Numbered from the stretch's first letter, positions 1-5,235 are shown. The stretch: DNA of 5,235 bases from Calditrichota bacterium (GCA_024275555.1 JAJRYW010000520.1:1-5235); one strand, 5' to 3'. A program made the numbers and translations. The notes: generated from the sequence alone by a model not told the origin.

Positions 1-471
1 CCCTACCTTTCCTTTCTTGCCCGGGAAAGCAGCAAAGATAAACAGGTGATCCGGGCCAGCATGGAAGAAACCGAAGTTTGGCCCTTGCGCAACCGCTGGC
101 TGAATGAACTGAGCGGCGGCGAGCGGCAGCGGGTGGTGCTGGCCTCGGCCCTGGCCCAGGAACCGGATATCCTGCTCCTCGCCGAGCCCACCAGCGCCCT
201 GGATATGAAGCACCAAATCCGCTTCTACCGTTTGCTGAATAACTTGCAGCAATCCAGAAATCTGAGTGTGGTGACCATTACCCATGATGTCAACCTGGCG
301 GCTGCCTTCTGCCGCCGCTTAATTGTGCTGAAAAACGGCTGCTTGTTAGCCGAGGGAAGCCCGGAGGAGATTGTTACCCGGGAATTGATGGAGACGCTCT
401 ACGAGATAACCCTGAGCATTATCCGTCATCCGCAAAGCGGGCGGCCGCTGCTCCTGTTCGGCTCCGCCTGA
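1..471 (+). CDS. ABC transporter ATP-binding protein, FecE/BtuD type (5'-truncated by window)
   Basis: C-terminal part of the ATPase subunit of an importer of the iron-siderophore/haem/cobalamin class, which would drive uptake through the permease encoded next. The frame is open from base 1, so the gene begins upstream and the P-loop (Walker A) is outside the window; an in-frame GTG at 46 is not a plausible start. Visible in order: the ABC signature LSGGE (109-123) followed by RQRVVLASALAQEPD, the Walker B region ILLLAEP (169-189), the D-loop SALD (about 193-204), and the H-loop His (283-285) in TITHDVNLAA. The tail reads LYEITLSIIRHPQSGRPL, usual for this family. Oddity: the Walker B aspartate is Ala (GCC, 181-183), while the adjacent catalytic Glu (184-186) is kept. 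The family call is firm; the substrate is unknown. Confidence 0.93.
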   Translation, partial: PYLSFLARESSKDKQVIRASMEETEVWPLRNRWLNELSGGERQRVVLASALAQEPDILLLAEPTSALDMKHQIRFYRLLNNLQQSRNLSVVTITHDVNLAAAFCRRLIVLKNGCLLAEGSPEEIVTRELMETLYEITLSIIRHPQSGRPLLLFGSA

Positions 472-503
472 ACCCTTCAAATTGAAACGAGACGTGTCTG
501 CCC

Positions 504-1505
504 ATGCCGAAAACTCAACACCCCGGAATGATATTGCTGGCAACCTTTCTGGCCCTCCTGGGGGCGCTCGCTTTGGCGCCGCTGATCGGCAGCCAGGAAT
601 TGCACTTCGGCAAGGTGATGGCGTATCTTTCCGGAACAACAACCCCCGACGGAGTGATCTTTTTTAAAGTGCGGCTTCCCCGGGTGTTGCTGGGGGTGCT
701 GGCCGGGGCGGGGCTGGCCGTGGCCGGGGTGGTCTTCCAGGTTTTGCTGCGCAACCCGCTGGCCACGCCCTACACGCTGGGGGTTGCCAGCGGCAGCGCT
801 TTTGGGGCGCTGCTGGTAATTAAAACCGGTTTGGTTTTCAGCTTCCTGGGATTCAGTTCCATCCAGTTTGCCGCTTTTGCCGGGAGTTTTGCTACCATCC
901 TGCTGGTCTATTTGCTCGGCCGGAAAGCCGGGCGCATTTCCGTTTATGGGATGATCCTGGCCGGCGTCACCCTCAACTACCTCTTTGCCGCCTTGATTTT
1001 AATCCTGCACTACCTGGCCGATTTCACGGAAACCCACCAGATGATCCGCTGGACCATCGGCGGCCTGGATATCAGCAACTATGCCGTTATTCTGCGCAGT
1101 TATCCGATTGTGCTGGCCACGCTGATCGTGCTTTTTCTGCTCAGCAACGCCCTCAATGTGCTCAGCACCGGGGAAGAGATGGCCCTGAGCAAAGGCGTCT
1201 CGGTGTCGCTGATCCAGAAAATTGCTTTCGCTGCGGCCTCGCTGCTGACCGCCACCGTGGTGGCGGTCAGCGGGCCGATTGGGTTTATCGGGTTGATCAT
1301 CCCCCACCTGCTCCGGATGGTGATGGGAACCGATCACCGCTATCTCATCCCGGCTTCGGCCTGCCTGGGCGGGGCCTTTCTGGTTGCGGCCGACACCATC
1401 GCCCGCACCATTCTTTCCCCGATTGATCTGCCGGTGGGAATTATCACCACCCTGTTGGGCGGGCCGTTTTTCCTGTGGGTGCTGGTGCGGCAGCAGCCCC
1501 TTTAA
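504..1505 (+). CDS. FecCD-family ABC transporter permease
   Basis: Inner-membrane permease of 333 aa, the usual length for BtuC/FecCD/FhuB-type proteins that import iron siderophores, haem or vitamin B12 as a dimer. It is highly hydrophobic, with about ten membrane segments expected. Family signatures: RLPRVLLGVLAGAGLAVAG (57-75) running into FQVLLRNPLATPYTLGVASG (78-97); a cytoplasmic segment near 222-233 (GEEMALSKGVSV) where BtuC-type proteins contact the ATPase; GPIGFIGLIIPHLLRM (257-272); and LPVGIITTLLGGPFFLWVL near the C-terminus. The start ATG at 504 is the only ATG after the in-frame stop at 483. Its ribosome binding site is poor, so translation may be coupled to the ATPase gene ending 32 bp upstream, with which it must form an operon. 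No periplasmic binding protein follows, so it probably lies upstream or elsewhere. Substrate cannot be assigned from sequence. Confidence 0.95.
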   Translation: MPKTQHPGMILLATFLALLGALALAPLIGSQELHFGKVMAYLSGTTTPDGVIFFKVRLPRVLLGVLAGAGLAVAGVVFQVLLRNPLATPYTLGVASGSAFGALLVIKTGLVFSFLGFSSIQFAAFAGSFATILLVYLLGRKAGRISVYGMILAGVTLNYLFAALILILHYLADFTETHQMIRWTIGGLDISNYAVILRSYPIVLATLIVLFLLSNALNVLSTGEEMALSKGVSVSLIQKIAFAAASLLTATVVAVSGPIGFIGLIIPHLLRMVMGTDHRYLIPASACLGGAFLVAADTIARTILSPIDLPVGIITTLLGGPFFLWVLVRQQPL

Positions 1506-1529
1506 GTTGGCTTGCTTCAAATAAAACTC

Positions 1530-1567
1530 CCCGGAAAAACCATTTAAATGTGATAGTTTTTTTGCAC
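1530..1567. repeat. Direct repeat, copy 1 (38 bp)
   Basis: This copy begins CCCGGAAAAACC and ends GTTTTTTTGCAC, with the 8-bp palindrome ATTTAAAT at 1542-1549. It matches copy 2 at 1606-1642 at every position except for one extra A in the central AAA. It starts 24 bp after the permease stop codon. Function unknown. Confidence 0.9.
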
Positions 1568-1601
1568 CAAGCCCCCTGAGCCCGTCGAAGGGGAGGCGTG
1601 C
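1564..1601. repeat. REP-like imperfect palindrome between the direct repeats
   Basis: The segment can fold as GCAC (1564-1567) with GTGC (1598-1601), GCC (1571-1573) with GGC (1595-1597), and CCCT (1574-1577) with AGGG (1589-1592), with bulges at 1568-1570 and 1593-1594 and an 11-nt loop. The core TGAGCCCGTCGAAGGGG (1577-1593) resembles a short palindromic motif that I recall as dispersed in intergenic regions of many environmental bacteria; that is memory, not a search. No T-run follows on either strand, so it is not a canonical intrinsic terminator, although it lies downstream of the permease gene and could stabilise that transcript's 3' end. Confidence 0.6.
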
Positions 1602-1605
1602 ATCA

Positions 1606-1642
1606 CCCGGAAAAACCATTTAATGTGATAGTTTTTTTGCAC
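1606..1642. repeat. Direct repeat, copy 2 (37 bp)
   Basis: Second copy of the repeat at 1530-1567, offset by 76 bp and shorter by one A. Similarity may continue past the end: copy 1 is followed by CAAGCCC and copy 2 by GCCC, which align if CAA is gapped. This hints at a decayed tandem unit of about 76 bp. Confidence 0.9.
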
Positions 1643-1694
1643 GCCCATATTATATTATCCGTTCGCGTCGATGATTGACCATGGGAATGTGGAA

Positions 1695-1724
1695 GTTGCT
1701 TTTTCTCTCATGGAAAAAAGCAGC
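1695..1724. other. AT-rich inverted repeat upstream of malQ
   Basis: GTTGCTTTTT (1695-1704) pairs with AAAAAGCAGC (1715-1724): ten base pairs including one G-T wobble, with the loop at 1705-1714. It lies 56 bp before the malQ start. It could be a regulatory hairpin or operator in the malQ leader. It is a weak terminator candidate because it lacks a GC-rich stem and a following T-run. A TTGACC at 1675-1680 resembles a -35 box, but no good -10 lies at proper spacing, so no promoter is called. Confidence 0.4.
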
Positions 1725-1770
1725 GAGGCATTTCAGTAAATAACAACCATCAAAACAAGTAACAGCAAAC

Positions 1771-1776
1771 AGAGGA
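1771..1776 (+). promoter_or_regulatory. Ribosome binding site for malQ
   Basis: AGAGGA lies four bases before the ATG at 1781. The spacing is short but workable, and it supports this ATG as the start, which is also the usual N-terminus of the family. Confidence 0.75.
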
Positions 1777-1780
1777 ATTT

Positions 1781-3286
1781 ATGGCACAATTCCAGCGGTC
1801 ATCCGGAATTATACTTCACCCGTCTTCACTGCCCGGCCGTCACGGTATCGGAGAGTTGGGAACTCACGCTTATCAATGGATCGATTTTTTAGTAACCGCC
1901 CGGCAAACCATTTGGCAAATTTTACCCCTGGGCCCCACCGGCTATGGGAACTCGCCCTATCAAACCACTTCCGTTTTTGCCGGCAATCCGCTCTTCCTGG
2001 ATATGGATTCCTTACGTCACGAAGGACTGCTCCCGGATGATTATGAAAAAGAGATGCCTCATTTTCCGGAAAACCGGGTAGATTTTGAGGCCGTGATTAA
2101 CTGGAAACTCCCCTTGCTTTCACAAGCCTATTCCCGTTTTGCACAGAGCGCCTCGCCGGAAGAGCGGCAGCGGTTTGAAGAATTTTTAAAGCAGCATGAT
2201 CAACTCTGGCTGCATAATTACGCCCTGTTTATGGCCCTCAAAGAGCGTTTTGGCGGCCAGGCCTGGAACCGCTGGCCGGAAGGATATAAAAATCGCGATC
2301 CTCATTTCCTGAGTCGCGCCGCGGAGGAACTCTCCGGGCAGATCATCTCCCACAAATTTTGCCAGTACCTCTTTTTTAAACAATGGACAAACCTGCGCAG
2401 CTACGCCAATGAGAGAGGCGTGCGGATTCTGGGCGATATTCCCATCTACGTGACCTTCGACAGTGCGGAAGTCTGGGCAACCCAGGATCGCTTTGATTTG
2501 GATGAGCAGGGCAACCCGGGTATGGTGGCCGGCGTGCCGCCGGATTATTTCAGCGAAACCGGGCAACTCTGGGGAAATCCTATTTATGATTGGAAGGCCA
2601 TGGAGGCCCACGGCTTTCAGTGGTGGATCGACCGGGTGCGGGTAACCCTGGATTACGTTGACTATGTGCGCATGGATCACTTCCGGGGCTTCGAGGCCTA
2701 TTGGGCGGTGCCTTTTGGAGAGGAGACCGCGGTGAAGGGCAAGTGGGTAAAAGGCCCGGGAAGCAAACTCTTCGACGCCCTGATCGGGGCGCTGGGAGAA
2801 ATTCCATTGGTCGTCGAAGACCTGGGATTTATCACCCCGGAGGTGGAAGCGCTGCGAGACCATTATAACTTTCCGGGCATGAAAATCCTCCAATTTGCTT
2901 TTGGAAACGGCCCGAAAGATCCTTACCTGCCCCACAATTTCCCACAGAACTGCGTGGTCTATACCGGCAGCCATGATAACGACACCACCCTGGGATGGTA
3001 CCAATCCGCCCCGGCGCATGAGCAGGAGTTTTGCCGGAAATACATCGGCGGTTTGCGGGAAAGCATCTCCTGGGAGATGATTCGCCTGGCCGCCTCCTCC
3101 ACGGCGGTCATGTCCCTTTATCCTTTGCAGGATGTCCTGGCTTTGGGAAGCGAGGCCCGCATGAACGTGCCCGGCAAAGCCAGCGGAAACTGGGGATGGC
3201 GCTACCAGTCCTCTCTGCTGAGCGAAGCCCGGGCCCTGCGACTGGCCGAGATAAGCGAAATTTACGGGCGGGTCCCGGGAAAATAA
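1781..3286 (+). CDS. malQ: 4-alpha-glucanotransferase (amylomaltase, GH77)
   Basis: Cytoplasmic enzyme that breaks an alpha-1,4-glucan and transfers the released segment to the 4-OH of another glucan or glucose, in maltodextrin or glycogen metabolism. At 501 aa it has the compact bacterial amylomaltase length. Diagnostic segments: SGIILHPSSLPGRHGIGELG (8-27), WQILPLGPTGYGNSPYQ (45-61), GDIPIYV (218-224), VAGVPPDYFSETGQLWGNP (249-267), VRMDHFRGFEAYW (296-308), VVEDLG (344-349) and YTGSHDNDTT (394-403). Predicted catalytic residues are nucleophile Asp299, acid/base Glu346 and stabiliser Asp399, close in spacing to Asp293/Glu340/Asp395 of the Thermus enzyme. It lies alone: upstream is the repeat-bearing intergenic region and downstream a 149-bp gap, with no other glycogen or maltose gene in view. 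It is intact, and its long antisense frame is a shadow. Confidence 0.98.
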   Translation: MAQFQRSSGIILHPSSLPGRHGIGELGTHAYQWIDFLVTARQTIWQILPLGPTGYGNSPYQTTSVFAGNPLFLDMDSLRHEGLLPDDYEKEMPHFPENRVDFEAVINWKLPLLSQAYSRFAQSASPEERQRFEEFLKQHDQLWLHNYALFMALKERFGGQAWNRWPEGYKNRDPHFLSRAAEELSGQIISHKFCQYLFFKQWTNLRSYANERGVRILGDIPIYVTFDSAEVWATQDRFDLDEQGNPGMVAGVPPDYFSETGQLWGNPIYDWKAMEAHGFQWWIDRVRVTLDYVDYVRMDHFRGFEAYWAVPFGEETAVKGKWVKGPGSKLFDALIGALGEIPLVVEDLGFITPEVEALRDHYNFPGMKILQFAFGNGPKDPYLPHNFPQNCVVYTGSHDNDTTLGWYQSAPAHEQEFCRKYIGGLRESISWEMIRLAASSTAVMSLYPLQDVLALGSEARMNVPGKASGNWGWRYQSSLLSEARALRLAEISEIYGRVPGK

Positions 3287-3325
3287 ACCTGCCCGGATTA
3301 ACGGTTCGGCGGAGCGAAACTCAGC

Positions 3326-3367
3326 GAACAATTTAAGGAACATCTACCGCTTGCCGGTCAATTGTTC
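3326..3367. promoter_or_regulatory. Inverted repeat between malQ and ferritin; possible operator or leader hairpin
   Basis: GAACAATT (3326-3333) and AATTGTTC (3360-3367) form a perfect 8-bp inverted repeat. A second, overlapping arrangement pairs GGAACA (3337-3342) with TGTTCC (3363-3368), enclosing ACCG/CGGT (3346-3349/3355-3358). AACAATT occurs again directly at 3408-3414, just before the ferritin ribosome binding site. This could be a binding site controlling ferritin or a weak hairpin ending the malQ transcript. It does not match the Fur or PerR consensus as I know them. Confidence 0.35.
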
Positions 3368-3377
3368 CTATATTTTC

Positions 3378-3393
3378 CCCGGTTTTATCCGGG
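3378..3393 (+). other. Small GC hairpin in ferritin upstream region
   Basis: CCCGG (3378-3382) and CCGGG (3389-3393) enclose the 6-nt loop TTTTAT. It lies 42 bp upstream of the ferritin ATG. No T-run follows, so it is not a terminator; it could be leader structure or chance. Confidence 0.3.
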
Positions 3394-3420
3394 AACATCC
3401 GGCGTTCAACAATTAAAAAC

Positions 3421-3427
3421 AAGGAGG
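3421..3427 (+). promoter_or_regulatory. Strong ribosome binding site for ferritin
   Basis: AAGGAGG, a near-complete Shine-Dalgarno sequence, lies eight bases before the ATG at 3436. It fixes the start and suggests efficient translation. Confidence 0.9.
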
Positions 3428-3435
3428 ATAAAGAG

Positions 3436-3951
3436 ATGCTGTCCGAAAAAATTAATAAGGCCCTCAATGAGCAGATCGCCAAAGAAGCTTTTGCTTCCAG
3501 CGCCTATTTGGCCATGGCGTCCTGGTGCGAGCAGAAAGGTTATGAAGGTGCGACCAACTTTTTCTATAAACAGTCCGAAGAAGAACGGATGCACATGATG
3601 AAAATTTTTCACTTTGTGAACGAAGCGGAAGGTAAAGCGATCTCTCCGGCGGTTGCCCAACCGGAGCATGATTTCCCCTCTTACCGAAGCGTATTTGAAG
3701 CGGCATTGGCGCATGAAAAAGGCGTGACCAAATCGATCCATGAATTGGTGAAACTGGCCACGGACCAGAATGATTTCCGCACCCTGAATCTACTGCAATG
3801 GTTTGTGGATGAGCAACTGGAGGAGGAAAATCAAATTCAAACTATTCTGGATAAACTGAATTTAATCGGCGATAACGGCGTCGGTATTTTTATGATCGAT
3901 ACCGAAGTTGGCAAAAAGGCCGCGGCCAAAGACCCGGCTGCGGAAGTATAA
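3436..3951 (+). CDS. ftnA: Bacterial non-haem ferritin (FtnA type)
   Basis: Iron-storage protein expected to form a cytoplasmic 24-mer that oxidises Fe(II) and stores the mineral. At 171 aa it is slightly longer than E. coli FtnA. The ferroxidase ligands fall in exact FtnA register: Glu17, Glu50, His53, Glu94, Gln127 and Glu130, with Tyr24 and Trp122 also present, and Glu49, Glu126 and Glu129 available for the third iron site. The segments EEERMHMMKIFHFVNEAEGK (48-67) and LQWFVDEQLEEE (120-131) are typical. No Cys/haem or rubredoxin-like extension is present, which excludes rubrerythrin, and there is no bacterioferritin haem-Met arrangement. The C-terminus (158-171) is a short Lys/Ala-rich tail, probably flexible. 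It has its own strong ribosome binding site and a terminator 26 bp after the stop, so it is probably monocistronic. Confidence 0.96.
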   Translation: MLSEKINKALNEQIAKEAFASSAYLAMASWCEQKGYEGATNFFYKQSEEERMHMMKIFHFVNEAEGKAISPAVAQPEHDFPSYRSVFEAALAHEKGVTKSIHELVKLATDQNDFRTLNLLQWFVDEQLEEENQIQTILDKLNLIGDNGVGIFMIDTEVGKKAAAKDPAAEV

Positions 3952-3976
3952 ATATTTCAAATTTGGATCATTCCCC

Positions 3977-4014
3977 AAAAACCGGCCGGATGTCCATTCG
4001 AGCCGGTTTTTTTT
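3977..4014. terminator. Intrinsic terminator, probably bidirectional
   Basis: AAAAACCGGC (3977-3986) pairs perfectly with GCCGGTTTTT (4002-4011) around a 15-nt loop, and the T-run continues to 4014. On the plus strand it ends the ferritin transcript. On the minus strand the stem ends in five Ts, so it can also end the lipoprotein gene whose stop is at 4031-4033. It sits between two convergent genes, as expected for a shared terminator. Confidence 0.88.
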
Positions 4015-4030
4015 GTGCGCGGTGAAAAAA

Positions 4031-4951
4031 TTAGTGGGAGACCATTGCCGAGATCGGGCTGTCTTTGGGGATGATTGGGGCAAGTTCTTCATAGGGCACT
4101 TTAAACTTCGTGATCCCCATGGCATAGGGCGCTACCTCGTAGCTGTTATACAAGAAGGTGATGCCCTTGCCGTCCAACAGAAAATTCCGGTTTAGAGCAA
4201 ACCGGTTTTGCGGAAATTCAAAACCATAATTGTTGAGCGAGGCCGTGTCCGGAATGCCCCAGGTAAACCGGAACTTTTTTTCCGCCAGCGCTTGCAGGGA
4301 CGATATCTGTTTGGCGTCAAAAAGATCATCGAGGGTTAATTTTCTGCCCCGTTTCAGATCGTAATTGTAAAACGTGATAAATCGCGATGGATGCGCCCCG
4401 CCCATAAAATAGTAATCCACAAATTTAAGCGAGAGCAGCCCCCGGCGGTTGAGGACGACGACGGCCAGTTTTTCCATCAGCCAGGAAGGGTGTTCCGGGA
4501 ATTCTTCCATGATGTCGTAATAGTCCTGCATAAATTCCCGGGCCTTTTGCTTAACGGCCTCTTCCCGTGACGAGTAATCCGAAGGGAGTTCGATAAAGCG
4601 GTCTATCTGGGCGTAAATCGAGTCGATGGCCGGGGAGGTCGATTCAAAAAGCGGGTAGCGCACATGGAAGCGGGTACACTCCTGTTGTTGGGTGGAGTCG
4701 CACTTGTCATCTATGTAGGTATAATCCCAGTAGCGATAGGCCACGGTGTCTTCCGGCGCCTTGTTTGAGAGAGTTCCCGCCGCCTGCTTTCCTGCTGTGG
4801 TGTCTTGATTCGCCTGGGCCGGTCGGGTCTCCATCTCCCGGGATTTTGGAGCGGATTCCTGGCAACCAGCCTGGGCAACGGCAAACAGGATCAGCAAGGC
4901 GCCCTGCATAATGCGGAATAATTTATAGCGAAAGATTGATTGATTGGCCAT
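4031..4951 (-). CDS. Putative lipoprotein with RsiV/DUF3298-like C-terminal domain
   Basis: Protein of 306 aa, function unknown, probably exported and membrane-anchored. N-terminus: basic residues (Arg8, Lys10, Arg13), a hydrophobic stretch (about 15-29), then AVAQAGC with Cys30 as the likely lipidated residue; Gln at -3 is atypical, so plain signal-peptide cleavage is possible. A low-complexity linker rich in Ala, Gln, Glu and Thr follows (31-68). The folded part carries FVDYYFMGGAHPSRF (177-191), FYNYDLKRGRKLTLDDLF (194-211) and ITFLYNSYEVAPYAMG (264-279), matching the pattern I know from DUF3298 and the C-terminal part of RsiV-type proteins. Cys84 and Cys92 could form a disulfide. The start chosen is ATG at 4951 because GAGGAA precedes it by six bases; a TTG nine codons upstream lacks such a site. 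Convergent with ferritin and apparently monocistronic. Confidence 0.85.
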   Translation of the reverse strand: MANQSIFRYKLFRIMQGALLILFAVAQAGCQESAPKSREMETRPAQANQDTTAGKQAAGTLSNKAPEDTVAYRYWDYTYIDDKCDSTQQQECTRFHVRYPLFESTSPAIDSIYAQIDRFIELPSDYSSREEAVKQKAREFMQDYYDIMEEFPEHPSWLMEKLAVVVLNRRGLLSLKFVDYYFMGGAHPSRFITFYNYDLKRGRKLTLDDLFDAKQISSLQALAEKKFRFTWGIPDTASLNNYGFEFPQNRFALNRNFLLDGKGITFLYNSYEVAPYAMGITKFKVPYEELAPIIPKDSPISAMVSH

Positions 4952-4957
4952 GTTCAG

Positions 4958-4963
4958 TTCCTC
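4958..4963 (-). promoter_or_regulatory. Ribosome binding site deciding the lipoprotein start
   Basis: Read on the minus strand, GAGGAA lies six bases before the ATG at 4951-4949. The alternative upstream TTG at 4978 has no purine-rich sequence before it, so the shorter protein is preferred. Confidence 0.8.
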
Positions 4964-5066
4964 ATCAATTCCGGACAAAAGATAAAAAATTTTTCACTGA
5001 CACCCAACAGTTCAAATTTTGCTTTTAATCGTTCCCTAAAACAGTTATTTTTTGCGCACGATATTC

Positions 5067-5152
5067 GGAGAGGTGCGAGAGCGGTTGAATCGGGCGGTCT
5101 CGAAAACCGTTGACCCCTCTGGGGTCCGTGGGTTCGAATCCCACCCTCTCCG
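5067..5152 (+). tRNA. tRNA-Ser (anticodon CGA)
   Basis: The class II tRNA folds fully. The acceptor GGAGAGG (5067-5073) pairs with CCTCTCC (5145-5151), with discriminator G5152. The anticodon stem GCGGT/ACCGT (5094-5098/5106-5110, one G-T pair) closes the loop CTCGAAA with CGA at 5101-5103, reading UCG codons. A long variable arm, GACCCC/GGGGTC with a 3-nt loop (within 5111-5127), is the serine hallmark. The T-arm GTGGG/CCCAC encloses TTCGAAT (5128-5144). The 3' CCA is not encoded, since CTA follows the discriminator, so it must be added by nucleotidyltransferase. A GIY-YIG coding sequence begins two bases later. Confidence 0.97.
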
Positions 5153-5154
5153 CT

Positions 5155-5235
5155 ATGTATTATGCCTATATTTTGAAAAGTCTCAAAGATGGGCGCTATT
5201 ATTACGGGAGCACGGGCGATTTAAATCAGCGTCTA
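5155..5235 (+). CDS. GIY-YIG nuclease superfamily protein (3' truncated by window)
   Basis: Only the first 27 residues are visible. They begin MYYAYILKSLKDGRYYYGST, matching the N-terminus of small single-domain GIY-YIG (UPF0213-type) proteins. The GIY element is Y3-A4-Y5, the YIG element is Y16-Y17-G18, and Arg26 sits where the family's catalytic Arg is expected after GSTGDLNQ. The biological role of these small stand-alone proteins is generally unclear. The ATG at 5155 lies two bases after the end of tRNA-Ser, leaving no room for a separate promoter or ribosome binding site. The frame is also open upstream through the tRNA 3' half, with an in-frame GTG at 5128 and the nearest in-frame stop at 5086. 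The ATG is preferred because the conserved domain starts there. Confidence 0.85.
   Translation, partial: MYYAYILKSLKDGRYYYGSTGDLNQRL

Noticed and set aside
999..1619. 206-codon minus-strand frame opposite the permease and repeat region
   Set aside because: It overlaps a well-supported FecCD permease. Its N-terminus is only the translated intergenic repeat, and it has no domain-like segments.
1530..1642. Minimal CRISPR array (repeat 37/38 bp, spacer 38 bp)
   Set aside because: There are only two copies, of unequal length, the spacer is a REP-like palindrome overlapping the repeat end, and no cas gene is in view.
2186..3343. 385-codon open frame on the minus strand covering most of malQ
   Set aside because: The plus-strand frame carries all GH77 motifs and catalytic residues, whereas the antisense product shows no recognisable domain. 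It is a codon-bias shadow.
3406..3741. 111-codon minus-strand frame opposite the ferritin
   Set aside because: The ferritin frame has a strong ribosome binding site and all ferroxidase ligands; the antisense frame is a shadow.
3908..4195. 95-codon plus-strand frame across the ferritin 3' end and the convergent gene
   Set aside because: It runs through the intrinsic terminator and overlaps both supported genes, with no ribosome binding site or domain signal.
5010..5060. Promoter for tRNA-Ser, with TTGCTT at 5019 as a -35 box
   Set aside because: No reasonable -10 box lies at 16-18 bp spacing, and the region is simply AT-rich, so a promoter cannot be placed from sequence alone.
5067..5152. 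tRNA-Ser as the attachment site of an integrated mobile element
   Set aside because: No integrase or duplicated tRNA 3' end is visible, and only 83 bases follow the tRNA, so the window cannot support the claim.

Overview
The window comes from a bacterial chromosome, probably Gram-negative. Its genes are ordinary housekeeping and metal-related functions: the end of an iron/cobalamin-type ABC importer, an amylomaltase, a ferritin, a putative lipoprotein on the opposite strand, a tRNA-Ser, and the start of a GIY-YIG nuclease-like gene. The taxon cannot be fixed from the sequence. The tRNA lacks an encoded CCA, a GIY-YIG gene abuts a tRNA, a RsiV/DUF3298-like lipoprotein is present, and an intergenic repeat carries a TGAGCCCGTCGAAGGGG-type core. 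Together these would fit a member of the FCB/Calditrichota-like groups, but that is a low-confidence inference.

Layout: (1) 1-1505, plus strand: the 3' part of an ABC ATPase gene, then 32 bp later a complete FecCD-family permease, evidently one operon. The substrate-binding protein is not in the window. The ATPase has Ala where the Walker B Asp should be. (2) 1506-1780: a 275-bp intergenic region with two near-identical 37/38-bp direct repeats around a palindromic REP-like spacer, then an AT-rich hairpin, then the malQ ribosome binding site. (3) 1781-3286, plus: a complete GH77 4-alpha-glucanotransferase with all three catalytic acids. (4) 3287-3435: a 149-bp gap with a perfect 8-bp inverted repeat, a further copy of its half-site and a small GC hairpin, possibly regulatory for the next gene. 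(5) 3436-3951, plus: a complete ferritin with every ferroxidase ligand in E. coli FtnA register, ending at a probable bidirectional terminator. (6) 4031-4951, minus: a probable lipoprotein with a C-terminal RsiV/DUF3298-type region, convergent with the ferritin. (7) 5067-5152, plus: tRNA-Ser(CGA). (8) 5155 to the end, plus: the N-terminus of a GIY-YIG protein, starting two bases after the tRNA.

The importer and ferritin could both serve iron (uptake and storage), but they are separated by malQ and substrate specificity cannot be read from the permease. I see no CRISPR array, integrase, transposase or defence system, and no clear new multi-gene system. The points most worth a second look are the Walker B substitution, the repeat-spacer-repeat block, the tRNA/GIY-YIG junction and the repeated AACAATT sites upstream of ferritin.
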